A stretch of DNA of 64,000 nucleotides from Chloroflexota bacterium. GTDB lineage: Bacteria > Chloroflexota > Anaerolineae > UBA2200. The stretch is from the NCBI GenBank assembly GCA_014360755.1, contig JACIWX010000005.1, positions 62,001 to 126,000 on the forward strand, given 5' to 3'. The position numbers and the translations under genes are program-made. This document shows positions 7,692 through 16,619 of this stretch, one piece after another. Each line of letters begins with the position of its first letter. The first letter of the stretch is position 1. The notes beneath the pieces were generated by a model, which had not been told where the DNA came from, did no database searches, and worked only from the letters and a program-made list of their open reading frames with translations.

Positions 7692-10600
7692 GTGAGGCGT
7701 AACCATCCAGGCACGCTCGGTCGTCACCGCTGGATTTGGCTCGTCATGGTGTTGCTTCTGGTACTCGGCATTGCCGTGGGTATCGTCCTCACCTCATGCG
7801 TTTCGGTATCAGAGCTGTCTATTACCCCAACCTTATCCGAACCTGCGCCCCAGCCTGAGGCTGCGCGAACCCCTGTATCTGTCGCCGTGCGCACCACTCC
7901 CGCTAATCTTCCGCCAGTCATTTTTGTCATGTTGGATTGGATGAATGGCGACTGGAGCAATCCAGACTACTACTTAAGGTATGTCAATCGTTGGGGTGGC
8001 TGGGAAGAAGTGCGTGGCCACCCAGAATGGGGGGCATTGGGTGGCTGGAAGGCTTTTCTCTGGAAGGATCTCAATCCACAAAAAGGGGTTTATGATTGGA
8101 CACTGATTGATGAATACATTCTCGATGCCCAGGAGATGCAGGTGACCTTGCCTGATGGCAGCGTTATCGCCAAGCCCGTAGGTATTGCGGTGCAGACCTG
8201 GACATCCGATGAAACTGAGACACAAATTGGCATCAACCACACTCCTTCCTGGGTTGCTTCACAAGGCGGCGGAGACATCACTTCTTGCTATGACCCGGAT
8301 GGGGCTTCAGGACCGTGCAAGCCTATGTGTACACCCAATTTTGGGAACACCGTCTGGCAATACTGGTTTGATCAGTTCGTCTTAGCCATGGGGCGGCGCT
8401 ATGACAACAATCCAGATTTTTACAACCTCTCGTTTGTGCTCATCGCCACTGGCTTTGACGATGAAACGAATGAGCGCAAAAATGTAGGCGGTTGTACCTA
8501 TTATACGAGCAATAGTTTGGCTTTCGACAACTGGGTTAAGCATGTCATGGAGACATATAATCTCGCTTTTCCCAACACTGTGCAGTTTGTCCAGGGGACA
8601 TTGCATAGTCTGCATGGGTTGGCTGCGCATGCAGCGTCTTTTCCCTCGCGTATGACTGGGGTCAAGAACAACGGCCTCGAAATTGACTTTACAGGTGATG
8701 AGATTCGCTACGATGGCGTGTTGGTTGGGGGCATCTTGGGTTTTTCTCAGCTCTATCACGAGCAGATCCCAACTGGCTATGAGCCGAAGAGCGGGGTGCC
8801 TGTACGGGGCACTTACTGGCTGCTTATCGAAGGGTTGAGCGCCCATCCGCACATGTTTGACCTTCAATATCCGGTTATTAATGCCACCTATCAAGCGGAG
8901 GTGGAAACAGGCTTCCCCATCATGAATTTCGTGCGCAACCACCTGGGAAAGGTGGTGGAGGATACGCCCGATGTGTGGATTGTGCTGCGCGAGACCACGA
9001 AATCAGACACCTGCTGGAGGGGAAGCGCGGACGGCATCTACAAGTGCTATATGCCTCACCATGGGGATTTTGAATACTGGCTGTATCGGCGCGACACGCC
9101 TCCAGGCAGCCGTACAGTGGCATTAACTGGAGATGCACGCAATGAACTACCTGCTCTTGCCCGCGACCATGTCTATGCCTGGCACAGCACGCGGCGTACG
9201 GATCAGGGCAGTGGCAATCCCTATATGTCCTTTGATGTGGATGACCGCTATCCCTATGCCGGTCATGTGCCCAAGGCAGCAGGCGGACCGGTGAGTTGGA
9301 CGATTACAGTAACATTAGTAAACAATGGGACGGATACCTTTTCGTTAGAGTATCTGGATTACTATGGCAATTTAGTGGAACGACGAGTGACAAAGGGGGC
9401 GGCGCTAGGTCCTGTAGGCAGTTGGGTGGATTATACTTTTCGCTTGGATGATGCATATTTTGCGAATGGCTTGCCTGGAGGGATGGACTTTCGCATTGAT
9501 TGCAACAATGACGGGAACGAGTATATTCATCGCTTGATTGTGCGGGGGGAAGGGCTGCGATTGCCTACGCCCAGCCCGACCAGGACCAGGCCACCGACTA
9601 AGACACGTACTCCCACCCCTACGCCAACTATTACACGGACACCCACGGACACGCTGACGAGCACGCCTACCAGGACAGCAAGCCCGACTCCGACAATAAC
9701 TCCGACCTGGACAGACACGGCGACCCCAACTAGCACCCGTACGGCGACCGCAACACCGACCGGTACGCTCACTCCGCCGACCCCAACCCAAACACCGACG
9801 CCCTCGGCCACTCCTACAAAGACACTGATGCCAGAGCCATCACCTACTATGACCAACACGCCTATCCTCACTCCCACTCCCACTTGGTTCCCTGGCGGCC
9901 GCAATGTCGTTACGTTGCAGCAAGGGATACTGGAGTATGCGGGTACGAATGACACTTACATTACGTCCTCTAGTCCTTCTGGGAACTTTGGGCGGCAAGC
10001 CAACCTTTGGGTCAAAGCTGACAGTTCCTCTGTCAGTTTAATCCGTTTTGATATATCGAGCATTCCTGCACAAGCAAGCATCAATCAGGCTATCTTGCGC
10101 CTTTATCCGTACGAGCGGGACGCTGCTGCGGCGATGAATGTAGAGATATACCGACTGCTGCGGCCGTGGGTGGATACAGAAGCGAATTGGGAGATGGCTT
10201 CGGTTGGTCAATCATGGGGCTTGCCTGGTGCTAATGGCCCAGGGGTAGACCGGGAAGCCTCTTCGCTTGCAGTTCAGACGGTGTCATTGCTCAAAACCTG
10301 GTACGAATTTGATGTCAGCGAGTTGGTGAGGGGATGGGTGAACAACCGCCAGTCAAATTACGGTTTGCTTTTGCGTGGCTCAGGCGTAGCGTCTGTGTCA
10401 TACAGTTTTGCGAGCGCCAATTACCCCAGCATTTCCCTGCGGCCTCAATTGGTGATTGACTATACTGCTCCAGAGGCAACCTTCACACCGCTTCCGAAGA
10501 CGCCTACGCCCACGCCGACCGCCACATTGACCCCCTCTGCCACGCCCTTGGTCACCCCAACAGCTACGCCATCGCCAATGCCTGTTATATCACCTACGCC

Positions 10601-10766
10601 AACGCCGATAGTCTCTCCCACTCCGACGTCAGAGATGGTGCCCACGCCAACCGCAACCAGTGTCATGGATTACATCAAGGAGATGGAGAGGAGAGTTAAC
10701 GTTCTCCAAGAGTTGTTGCAGAGGATGATTGATATTTTCAGGCGCTTGAGCCAGATTGGGCGGTGA
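7692..10766 (+). CDS. Large surface lipoprotein: glycosidase-like module, two Thr/Pro linkers, DNRLRE domain, coiled-coil tail
   Basis: A 1024-residue envelope protein. GTG at 7692 sits behind GGGGAGG. An N-terminal hydrophobic helix ends in LTSC near residue 35, a plausible lipobox. Residues about 70-600 resemble the glycosidase-like module of the protein at 1322 (WKDLNPQKGVYDW; RRYDNNPDFYNLSFV). A first Thr/Pro-rich linker (about 620-735) leads to a DNRLRE-type beta domain (about 740-925: NDTYITSSSPSGNFG, IRFDISSIPA). A second linker (about 935-990) leads to a short coiled coil. The linkers would hold the modules away from the cell. It probably binds or hydrolyses extracellular polysaccharide; substrate unknown. 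The CBM9-like gene follows within 51 bases. Confidence 0.7.
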   Translation: MRRNHPGTLGRHRWIWLVMVLLLVLGIAVGIVLTSCVSVSELSITPTLSEPAPQPEAARTPVSVAVRTTPANLPPVIFVMLDWMNGDWSNPDYYLRYVNRWGGWEEVRGHPEWGALGGWKAFLWKDLNPQKGVYDWTLIDEYILDAQEMQVTLPDGSVIAKPVGIAVQTWTSDETETQIGINHTPSWVASQGGGDITSCYDPDGASGPCKPMCTPNFGNTVWQYWFDQFVLAMGRRYDNNPDFYNLSFVLIATGFDDETNERKNVGGCTYYTSNSLAFDNWVKHVMETYNLAFPNTVQFVQGTLHSLHGLAAHAASFPSRMTGVKNNGLEIDFTGDEIRYDGVLVGGILGFSQLYHEQIPTGYEPKSGVPVRGTYWLLIEGLSAHPHMFDLQYPVINATYQAEVETGFPIMNFVRNHLGKVVEDTPDVWIVLRETTKSDTCWRGSADGIYKCYMPHHGDFEYWLYRRDTPPGSRTVALTGDARNELPALARDHVYAWHSTRRTDQGSGNPYMSFDVDDRYPYAGHVPKAAGGPVSWTITVTLVNNGTDTFSLEYLDYYGNLVERRVTKGAALGPVGSWVDYTFRLDDAYFANGLPGGMDFRIDCNNDGNEYIHRLIVRGEGLRLPTPSPTRTRPPTKTRTPTPTPTITRTPTDTLTSTPTRTASPTPTITPTWTDTATPTSTRTATATPTGTLTPPTPTQTPTPSATPTKTLMPEPSPTMTNTPILTPTPTWFPGGRNVVTLQQGILEYAGTNDTYITSSSPSGNFGRQANLWVKADSSSVSLIRFDISSIPAQASINQAILRLYPYERDAAAAMNVEIYRLLRPWVDTEANWEMASVGQSWGLPGANGPGVDREASSLAVQTVSLLKTWYEFDVSELVRGWVNNRQSNYGLLLRGSGVASVSYSFASANYPSISLRPQLVIDYTAPEATFTPLPKTPTPTPTATLTPSATPLVTPTATPSPMPVISPTPTPIVSPTPTSEMVPTPTATSVMDYIKEMERRVNVLQELLQRMIDIFRRLSQIGR

Positions 10767-10816
10767 AGAGTGAGGGAGTCGCTTGGCGGATTTCCTATGG
10801 GACCAAGGAGGATATC

Positions 10817-11656
10817 ATGAGAAAAGCAGTGCTCATTTTGGCGATTGTGATTGGTACCATTGTTATTGGGCTTCGCTTTTTAAGGGCGAGCGCCCAGGAG
10901 AACATGCCTGTGAGGATTGTTCATTCTCAGCCTCTCTTTCAGGCTGCCTCAACAACGGGGAGGAGCCTATACAGTGCGCGCCTGATCGGTGCTCCTGTCA
11001 TTGATGGCCAAGTGAGTGATTGGCCAGCCCTTCCGAGCATTGAATTGAACCGAAATACTGCCTATTCCTTTTCTGGCCGTGTGGACAGCCTCAGTGATTT
11101 GAGCGCGGTGATCCGCAGCGGCTGGGATGACAACCATTTGTACTTTGCCATACAGGTCAAAGACGACGTGCTTGTGGCAGACAGTACCGATGTGTGGCGC
11201 GATGATGGTGTGGAAATCGGATTGGATGGGCTTTATGACCAGTACGCCTGGGGCTGGGATGACCATCAGTATACCATTGTCGTGGATGGGCGTACGGCCG
11301 ATCGCGGTGTCTTAACAAAGGATATTAGGGCTGCAGTGCTTGCCACTGAGGACGGATACAATATAGAAGTGGCGATCCCGATCTCCAAGCTGCTGCCGGG
11401 CGTTCCTATCTCGGGTACCGTGATGGGATTTACTGTAGGTATCCACGACGATGACGATGGGGGCAACTGGGATGCTTATCTCATCTGGGAGGGGACAAAT
11501 ACGAATAGTCGGCCTGATCAGTTTGGGAGTCTGATTTTCACAGAACGGCCTGAGGATCGGTTGGCTGCGCTAGAAGCCAAGGTCATCGAATTAGAGAGGA
11601 AAATGCAAGAGTTGTTGCGCATTTTGAGGGAGTTTGAGCAGCTCACCCCGCCATAG
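10817..11656 (+). CDS. Secreted CBM9-like carbohydrate-binding protein with coiled-coil tail
   Basis: A 279-residue protein starting at the ATG after AAGGAGG; longer in-frame starts would overlap the upstream gene and lack this site. It has a signal sequence or anchor (residues 4-24, then RASAQ). A CBM9/DOMON-type beta-sandwich follows (APVIDGQVSDWPAL, WDDNHLYFAIQVKDD, DDGVEIGLDG, GFTVGIHDDDDGG, FGSLIF). The last 35 residues form a heptad-like coiled coil, as in the preceding protein. CBM9-like domains bind sugars outside the cell. Shared tails and adjacency suggest the two proteins associate through them; that is inference. Confidence 0.75.
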   Translation: MRKAVLILAIVIGTIVIGLRFLRASAQENMPVRIVHSQPLFQAASTTGRSLYSARLIGAPVIDGQVSDWPALPSIELNRNTAYSFSGRVDSLSDLSAVIRSGWDDNHLYFAIQVKDDVLVADSTDVWRDDGVEIGLDGLYDQYAWGWDDHQYTIVVDGRTADRGVLTKDIRAAVLATEDGYNIEVAIPISKLLPGVPISGTVMGFTVGIHDDDDGGNWDAYLIWEGTNTNSRPDQFGSLIFTERPEDRLAALEAKVIELERKMQELLRILREFEQLTPP

Positions 11657-11677
11657 CGCAGCTTTATCGGACATCTG

Positions 11678-11716
11678 AACAGGGGAGGATAGGCGTTTTA
11701 TCCTCCCCTGTTTTTG
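11678..11716 (+). terminator. Rho-independent terminator
   Basis: AACAGGGGAGGATA (11678-11691) pairs with TATCCTCCCCTGTT (11699-11712), loop GGCGTTT, then T's. It ends the surface-protein operon facing the convergent helicase gene. Confidence 0.92.
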
Positions 11717-11752
11717 CTGCGTTGCAATCTTGGTTAGGCTAAGAGGTAAGCG

Positions 11753-13972
11753 TTACTCTGGTCGTTTCACGAGTTTCAGCCCCGCAAAACTGGTCAACAG
11801 GCGCTTGATGCCGGCTTTGCCAGCAAAAGCAACGAGCACTTCCTCATCCCCACCACGCATCTGGCTGTTGACCACGATGCCTTCGCCAAATTCAGGGTGC
11901 CTCACCCGATCGCCAGGGTGGAAAGAGCCGGCTGTTTGTCTCAGGGACGAAGACGGTACTGACTTTGCCTTGAGGCGCGCCGGGGCGGGGACGCTGGTTC
12001 CTTGGATCAATCGGCTGGGGATATCGCGCAGGAAACGGGATGGCATGCTCGTTGCCTGATTGCCAAAACGGGTGCGGCGGAAAGTATAGACGAGATATAA
12101 ACGGCGTTTGGCGCGTGTCATGCCCACATAGCATAGACGGCGCTCTTCCTCCATTTCCTCGGGTTCTTCCAAGGAGCGGCTGTGGGGCAATATGCCTTCC
12201 TCGAACCCCACAATGAACACGGTGTCGAACTCAAGCCCTTTGGCCATGTGCAGGGTAAGTAGGGTGACGGCGTCAACTTCTTCGCGCAGATTGTCCACAT
12301 CAGAGACCAGGGCTACATCCTCCAGGAAGGTGGTCAAAGCAGTATCGGGTGGCAAATAGGCGTACTCTTGAGCCACGCTGCGTAATTCCTGGATATTTTC
12401 CCAGCGTTCCTCGCCCTCTTCACTGCTATCTCGGATGTAGTCGCTGTACCCTGAGTCTGCCAGGAGCTTGTCCAAGAGCTGGAGCACACTACTCTTTTCC
12501 CGAGCGGCGATGAGGTTGTCAAGCAAGGCTAGAAGAGAAAGCAATTTCTTGGTGCTGCGGCTGTCAAAAGGCGGAGCAGCGGGGGTTGCAGGGGCTTCCT
12601 GTTCAGGCGCTGTTTGGTCGGAAACAGTGGCTTCCTGCTTTTGCTTCAGCAATTGCAAGGCAGTGTATAAGGGAACATGATGTGTCTGCGCCCACTGTTC
12701 AAGAGCCTCTTTTGTCTTATTGCCAATGCCGCGGGGTGGCACATTGAGGATGCGCTTCAAACTGACATCATCGTAGGGGTTATGGATAAGGCGCAGGTAG
12801 GCTAGCACGTCTTTGATTTCGCGGCGTTCGTAGAAGCGGGTGGCTCCCACCAGTTTGTAGGGTATGCCATGGCGCAGGAAAGCCTCTTCGAGCACGCGGG
12901 ACTGGGCGTTCGTACGGTACATGACGGCACAATCGCGTAAGTGGACTGCGCGCTTTGCGACCAGGTTCTCGATCTCCTTGACGGTGAATTCAGCCTCTTC
13001 TTGTTCGTCATATGCCTCATGCACGGTAATGGGTAGTCCTGCCTCATTGCTCGTCCATAGCCTCTTGTCCGTGCGCTGGGTATTGAGCGCAATGACATGC
13101 CTGGCTGCTTCGAGGATATTTTGCGTGGAACGGTAGTTCTGTTCCAACAGCACCACCCGTGCCTGGGGGTAGTCCTTGCGAAAGCGCAGGATGTTGCGAA
13201 AGTCCGCTCCCCGCCAGCCATAGATGCTCTGATCTTCGTCGCCAACAACAAAGAGGTTCTTGCGGGTAGCAGTAAGCAATTTCAACAACTCGTACTGGGT
13301 GCTGTCGGTATCTTGAAATTCATCTACCAAGACGTATGCATAGCGGCGTTGATATTTCTGCAAGACCGGCGGGTGCGCAGTGAACAGGCGCACAGCAAAC
13401 ATGAGGAGGTCATCGAAATCCAAGGCACTGTTTGCTCGCAATAACTGCTGATAGCGGCTGTACACCCGTCCCACGGCTTCGTGCCAATAGGTAGGAGGAT
13501 TGTACTCCTCGGGTGTCAACATGGAGCGCTTAGCTTTGGAAATAGCAGCCTGAATCGCTGCTGGACGGTATATTTTCTCGTCTAGGTTGAGTTCACGCAG
13601 TGCTTGCCGGATAAGGCCAAGTTGGTCATCTTGGTCATAGATGATGAAATTTGAGGGCAGGTCTATCGCCGGTGCTTCGCGGCGCAAGATACGAGCGCAG
13701 ATGGCATGAAAGGTGCCAATCGTCAGTCGTTCTAATTGTTGCTGCCCTATCAGCCGATCCAACCGGCTGCGCATCTCCTTGGCTGCTTTGTTGGTGAAAG
13801 TAACAGCCATCAGGTTATACGGGTCGACGCCGCATTGTTTCACTAGGTAAGCAATACGGTAAGTGAGGACGCGGGTCTTGCCTGATCCTGGGCCGGCCAG
13901 GATCAGGACGGGACCATCTAGCGCTTCTACTGCTTCTCTTTGTGTCGGGTTTAATCCGCTCAATAAATCCAT
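11753..13972 (-). CDS. UvrD/PcrA-type DNA helicase
   Basis: A superfamily 1A 3'-to-5' DNA helicase of 739 residues, acting in repair and replication restart. It begins MDLLSGLNPTQREAV with the Q-motif. Walker A is LAGPGSGKTRVL. Then come TFTNKAAKEM (Ia), VDEFQDTD (II), GDEDQSIYGWRGAD (III), LEQNYRST (IV), TLHMAKGLEFD (V) and VGMTRAKRRL (VI). The C-terminus (HPEFGEGIV, then LLTSFAGLKLV) matches the PcrA tail, a region known to touch RNA polymerase. The start at 13972 follows CAGGAAACG; a 20-residue upstream extension is less likely. It is convergent with the CBM9-like gene and monocistronic. Confidence 0.95.
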   Translation of the reverse strand: MDLLSGLNPTQREAVEALDGPVLILAGPGSGKTRVLTYRIAYLVKQCGVDPYNLMAVTFTNKAAKEMRSRLDRLIGQQQLERLTIGTFHAICARILRREAPAIDLPSNFIIYDQDDQLGLIRQALRELNLDEKIYRPAAIQAAISKAKRSMLTPEEYNPPTYWHEAVGRVYSRYQQLLRANSALDFDDLLMFAVRLFTAHPPVLQKYQRRYAYVLVDEFQDTDSTQYELLKLLTATRKNLFVVGDEDQSIYGWRGADFRNILRFRKDYPQARVVLLEQNYRSTQNILEAARHVIALNTQRTDKRLWTSNEAGLPITVHEAYDEQEEAEFTVKEIENLVAKRAVHLRDCAVMYRTNAQSRVLEEAFLRHGIPYKLVGATRFYERREIKDVLAYLRLIHNPYDDVSLKRILNVPPRGIGNKTKEALEQWAQTHHVPLYTALQLLKQKQEATVSDQTAPEQEAPATPAAPPFDSRSTKKLLSLLALLDNLIAAREKSSVLQLLDKLLADSGYSDYIRDSSEEGEERWENIQELRSVAQEYAYLPPDTALTTFLEDVALVSDVDNLREEVDAVTLLTLHMAKGLEFDTVFIVGFEEGILPHSRSLEEPEEMEEERRLCYVGMTRAKRRLYLVYTFRRTRFGNQATSMPSRFLRDIPSRLIQGTSVPAPARLKAKSVPSSSLRQTAGSFHPGDRVRHPEFGEGIVVNSQMRGGDEEVLVAFAGKAGIKRLLTSFAGLKLVKRPE

Positions 13973-14072
13973 ACGCGTTTCCTGTACGATGAAATGCAAG
14001 TCTATTCTAATGACAATCCCTTTTTTGGCCAACCAGAGGATTGCTCATCCTTATTTGTTCCCTTTCATGTGT

Positions 14073-14102
14073 TTGATTTGCAATAGATAACTCTGGTATA
14101 AT
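14073..14102 (+). promoter_or_regulatory. Sigma70-type promoter
   Basis: TTGATT (14073-14078), an 18-base spacer and TATAAT (14097-14102), upstream of the membrane protein gene at 14164. Confidence 0.65.
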
Positions 14103-14163
14103 TGGTGTAGTATGTGGTATCTTTGCTCTTCCATAATGGGGGGTGGGCACAAGGAGCGCAATA

Positions 14164-15753
14164 ATGAGGCATATTTCACTTGAGAAAATACTGTGGGTTT
14201 TTCAGAAAGTGATACTTGCCATGTTCGTAGCGCTTCTTCTAATACAGGCTTTCGCCACATTGGACTGGCGAATGGAACACGACACGCCCCTTCTATACTA
14301 TACGGCATTCCTGGTGGATAAGTACTACATGATTCCCTATCGCGATTTTTGGGAGACCTCTATGCCAGGAGTCCTCGCCTTTCATTACATCATCGGCAAA
14401 CTGTTCGGATATGGTGATGTTGCCTTTCGATACGTTGACTTGACTCTCCTTTGCGCATTGCTTGTTGCCACTTTTGTGTTCATGTCCCGCTTTGGGCGAT
14501 TGGCTGCTGCTTGGGCTGCTATTCTTTTTGGGCTCTTGTACTTCTCTAAGGGCCAGACAACGAGTCTACAAAGGGACTATATAGGGATTATCCCAATCGC
14601 TTTTGCTTTGTTATGCATACCATCCCAAACGGGTAGAACCGTACCGCTATGGAGATTTGCACTTGTTGGCTTGCTTTTCGGTATATCAGTTCTTGTAAAG
14701 CCACATCTTGGGCTCGGCTTGCCGGTAGTATTTGGAACCCTGCTCGCATTCCGTTGGCTTGCTCAAAGAAAATCCTCGCTTGATCTCCTTAGGTGTGCCA
14801 CAGTGTGTGGCATATCGCTTTTGTCCCCTGTGCTTATTGCCCTTTTCTGGTTAGCTGTCCACTCGGCTTTAGCCCCTTTTCTATATATCTCCCTTAAGTA
14901 CTTCCCGTTGTACAGCATGCTGACAGGATGGGTGGAAAATGTCTCTGGCTCTTATCGCATTTTCTACCTCATTGAGTACACGTTCAAGTTTGGCGGGTAT
15001 GTGCCATTGCTTCTGTGCTCCTTCTTTGCTTATTACCTTGTCTTGGTCCATGCGGGCACGGATCAAGCGACTGTAATCTCGGTGCTTTGTTTGGGCCTCT
15101 GCACCCTTGCGTATGCTGTTTATCCCACTCTAGCGGGCAAGTTCTGGGAATACCACTATATGCCCTTGGCATACTTTTGTGCCCTTTCGGCAGCGCTTTG
15201 TCTCTTTCCCCGGCGAGGATCCCAGCTTTCTACAGTACGATTCCAGTATGCGATACAAGAAGCCCTTCCTTTATTGGTTTTCGTCATTGCAATAACCGTG
15301 CAGTTATCACTCCCGCGCTTTGCGCTTTCTTTGTACACCGATCTTCGTACAGGCCCCGAAATGCATGCGCCCAAGAATGGACGAGTGGATGAAATCGCAG
15401 GCTGGCTGAGGAGTAAGCTCCAGCCTGGTGATACTGTGCAAGCACTTGATTGGACAGGAGGAAGCATCCATGCGATGCTTTTGGCTGAAGCCAAGCCAGC
15501 AACCCAGTTCTTGTTTGATTACTACTTTTATCACCATGTGTCTTCCCCCATTATCCAGGACCTACGGCGGTCATTTATGCACCAACTCCGTGCAGCACAG
15601 CCACGGTTCATCATAGAGGTTGATACAAATAAACCTTGGATTTCGGGGATAGACTGCACCACTTCTTTTCCTGAGTTACGGGAGTTTTTGGGTAGCTGCT
15701 ATGCAGTAACATTTGTAGGGGATGGTTATCTCATCTATGAGCGCATCGGATAA
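14164..15753 (+). CDS. Multi-pass membrane protein, glycosyltransferase GT39/GT83-like
   Basis: A 529-residue protein with about ten hydrophobic segments and a soluble C-terminal domain of about 120 residues. Near the N-terminus WRMEHDTPLLYYTAFLVDK is followed by PYRDFWETSMPG. This resembles the first periplasmic loop of polyprenyl-phosphate-sugar-dependent membrane glycosyltransferases, in which acidic residues are catalytic. The ATG at 14164 follows AAGGAGCG. The gene is visibly more AT-rich than its neighbours and stands alone, which could reflect transfer. It may add a sugar to lipid or protein at the membrane; no donor or acceptor can be assigned. Confidence 0.6.
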   Translation: MRHISLEKILWVFQKVILAMFVALLLIQAFATLDWRMEHDTPLLYYTAFLVDKYYMIPYRDFWETSMPGVLAFHYIIGKLFGYGDVAFRYVDLTLLCALLVATFVFMSRFGRLAAAWAAILFGLLYFSKGQTTSLQRDYIGIIPIAFALLCIPSQTGRTVPLWRFALVGLLFGISVLVKPHLGLGLPVVFGTLLAFRWLAQRKSSLDLLRCATVCGISLLSPVLIALFWLAVHSALAPFLYISLKYFPLYSMLTGWVENVSGSYRIFYLIEYTFKFGGYVPLLLCSFFAYYLVLVHAGTDQATVISVLCLGLCTLAYAVYPTLAGKFWEYHYMPLAYFCALSAALCLFPRRGSQLSTVRFQYAIQEALPLLVFVIAITVQLSLPRFALSLYTDLRTGPEMHAPKNGRVDEIAGWLRSKLQPGDTVQALDWTGGSIHAMLLAEAKPATQFLFDYYFYHHVSSPIIQDLRRSFMHQLRAAQPRFIIEVDTNKPWISGIDCTTSFPELREFLGSCYAVTFVGDGYLIYERIG

Positions 15754-15987
15754 CGGGCGGACAGAGGATGCCGGGCAGTGCTGATTTCGAGCGGTGAAAA
15801 TCAAGCATGCTCCTAACGTTGGCGATAGGGAGCGCGATCCCCTCATGGGTCTCGGTTCGTCTCGGGGTAAACATGGTCTGTGGAGCGGATGGAGGGTCGT
15901 CAACAAACATGCATGAACGAATGCCGGGACATATGTTCGTTAGTGTTAACGCTTAGCAGTTTACTCCAGACTTGACCACACATTAGG

Positions 15988-16140
15988 GAGAGTGTTGAAA
16001 AAGCCCTTTCAGTGTCATGCTGAACGAAGTGAAGCATCTCCACAGTACTTGAAAATACGGCTAAAGTTACGCGAGACCCCTTCGGTGCACTCAGGGCAGG
16101 CTCTTCGCTTGCTCAGGGTGACAAGATTTTCAACACTCTC
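15988..16140. repeat. MITE-like element, copy 2 (153 bp)
   Basis: GAGAGTGTTGAAAAAG at the left end and GATTTTCAACACTCTC at the right, with the same core as copy 1. ATTAGG flanks both sides (15982-15987 and 16141-16146). The stretch 15754-15987 before it holds no gene; only a weak AACGAA/TTCGTT inverted repeat was seen near 15914-15941. Confidence 0.82.
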
Positions 16141-16151
16141 ATTAGGTGCAT

Positions 16152-16243
16152 TTGCATTTTGGGGAGATTTTGCTATAATCGCTTGCGTGATCAAAGGTTA
16201 TTAGGCTTTTGCTCTTGACAATCCGGGCAATGTGTAGTAAAAT
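16152..16243 (+). promoter_or_regulatory. Tandem promoters of the AOR-Hdr-hydrogenase operon
   Basis: Two candidates lie in series: TTGCAT-16-TATAAT (16152-16179) and TTGACA (16215-16220)-17-TAAAAT (16238-16243). The second leaves an untranslated leader of about 85 bases before the MoaD-like gene. A molybdenum/tungsten-cofactor riboswitch was looked for there but could not be supported. Confidence 0.65.
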
Positions 16244-16335
16244 GATAATGTAACTCCGATAAAACATAGCAACCTGAGTCTGAGGGCCATTGTCCGGGTG
16301 ATGGTAAGTTTCAAGGACTAGAGCGTGGGTGAGTG

Positions 16336-16614
16336 ATGGAGATCACGGTAGAGTTTTTTGGGCTTCCGCGGCGATTGAGCGGAGTGAAAGAAACCACAGT
16401 TGAGGTGAAAGAGGGAGCAACGCTGCGCGATGTCGTGAAGGCGTTGGCAGCCAAGTTTCCTGCTTTTCTAGGCGACCTCATCAACCCCGAAACATACGAA
16501 TTGGAACCACCGTATTTCTTCAATGTCAATGCACGCTATGTTCCGCGCAACTTAGAGTACCAACCCAAGGAAGGCGAACGGTTACTATTACTCTTTGTGG
16601 AGGCAGGAGGATAA
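16336..16614 (+). CDS. MoaD/ThiS-family small sulfur carrier protein
   Basis: A 92-residue ubiquitin-fold protein ending LLFVEAGG. The C-terminal Gly-Gly is what MoaD and ThiS proteins carry as a thiocarboxylate. It begins MEITVEFFGLPRRLSG and has VEVKEGATLRDVVKAL, typical of MoaD. It lies five bases before the tungsten-type aldehyde oxidoreductase gene, an arrangement common for AORs. It probably supplies sulfur for that enzyme's pyranopterin cofactor, or acts as an AOR-dedicated MoaD paralogue. ATG 16336 is preferred over the adjoining GTG. Confidence 0.85.
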   Translation: MEITVEFFGLPRRLSGVKETTVEVKEGATLRDVVKALAAKFPAFLGDLINPETYELEPPYFFNVNARYVPRNLEYQPKEGERLLLLFVEAGG

Positions 16615-16619
16615 AAATC

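Noticed and set aside
9527..9955. Minus-strand ORFs rich in Val/Gly opposite the Thr/Pro linkers
   Set aside because: They are the complement of repetitive ACN/CCN codons; no ribosome site or homology.
16244..16335. Molybdenum/tungsten-cofactor riboswitch before the MoaD-like gene
   Set aside because: The context fits, but the conserved blocks of the Moco motif could not be matched by eye.
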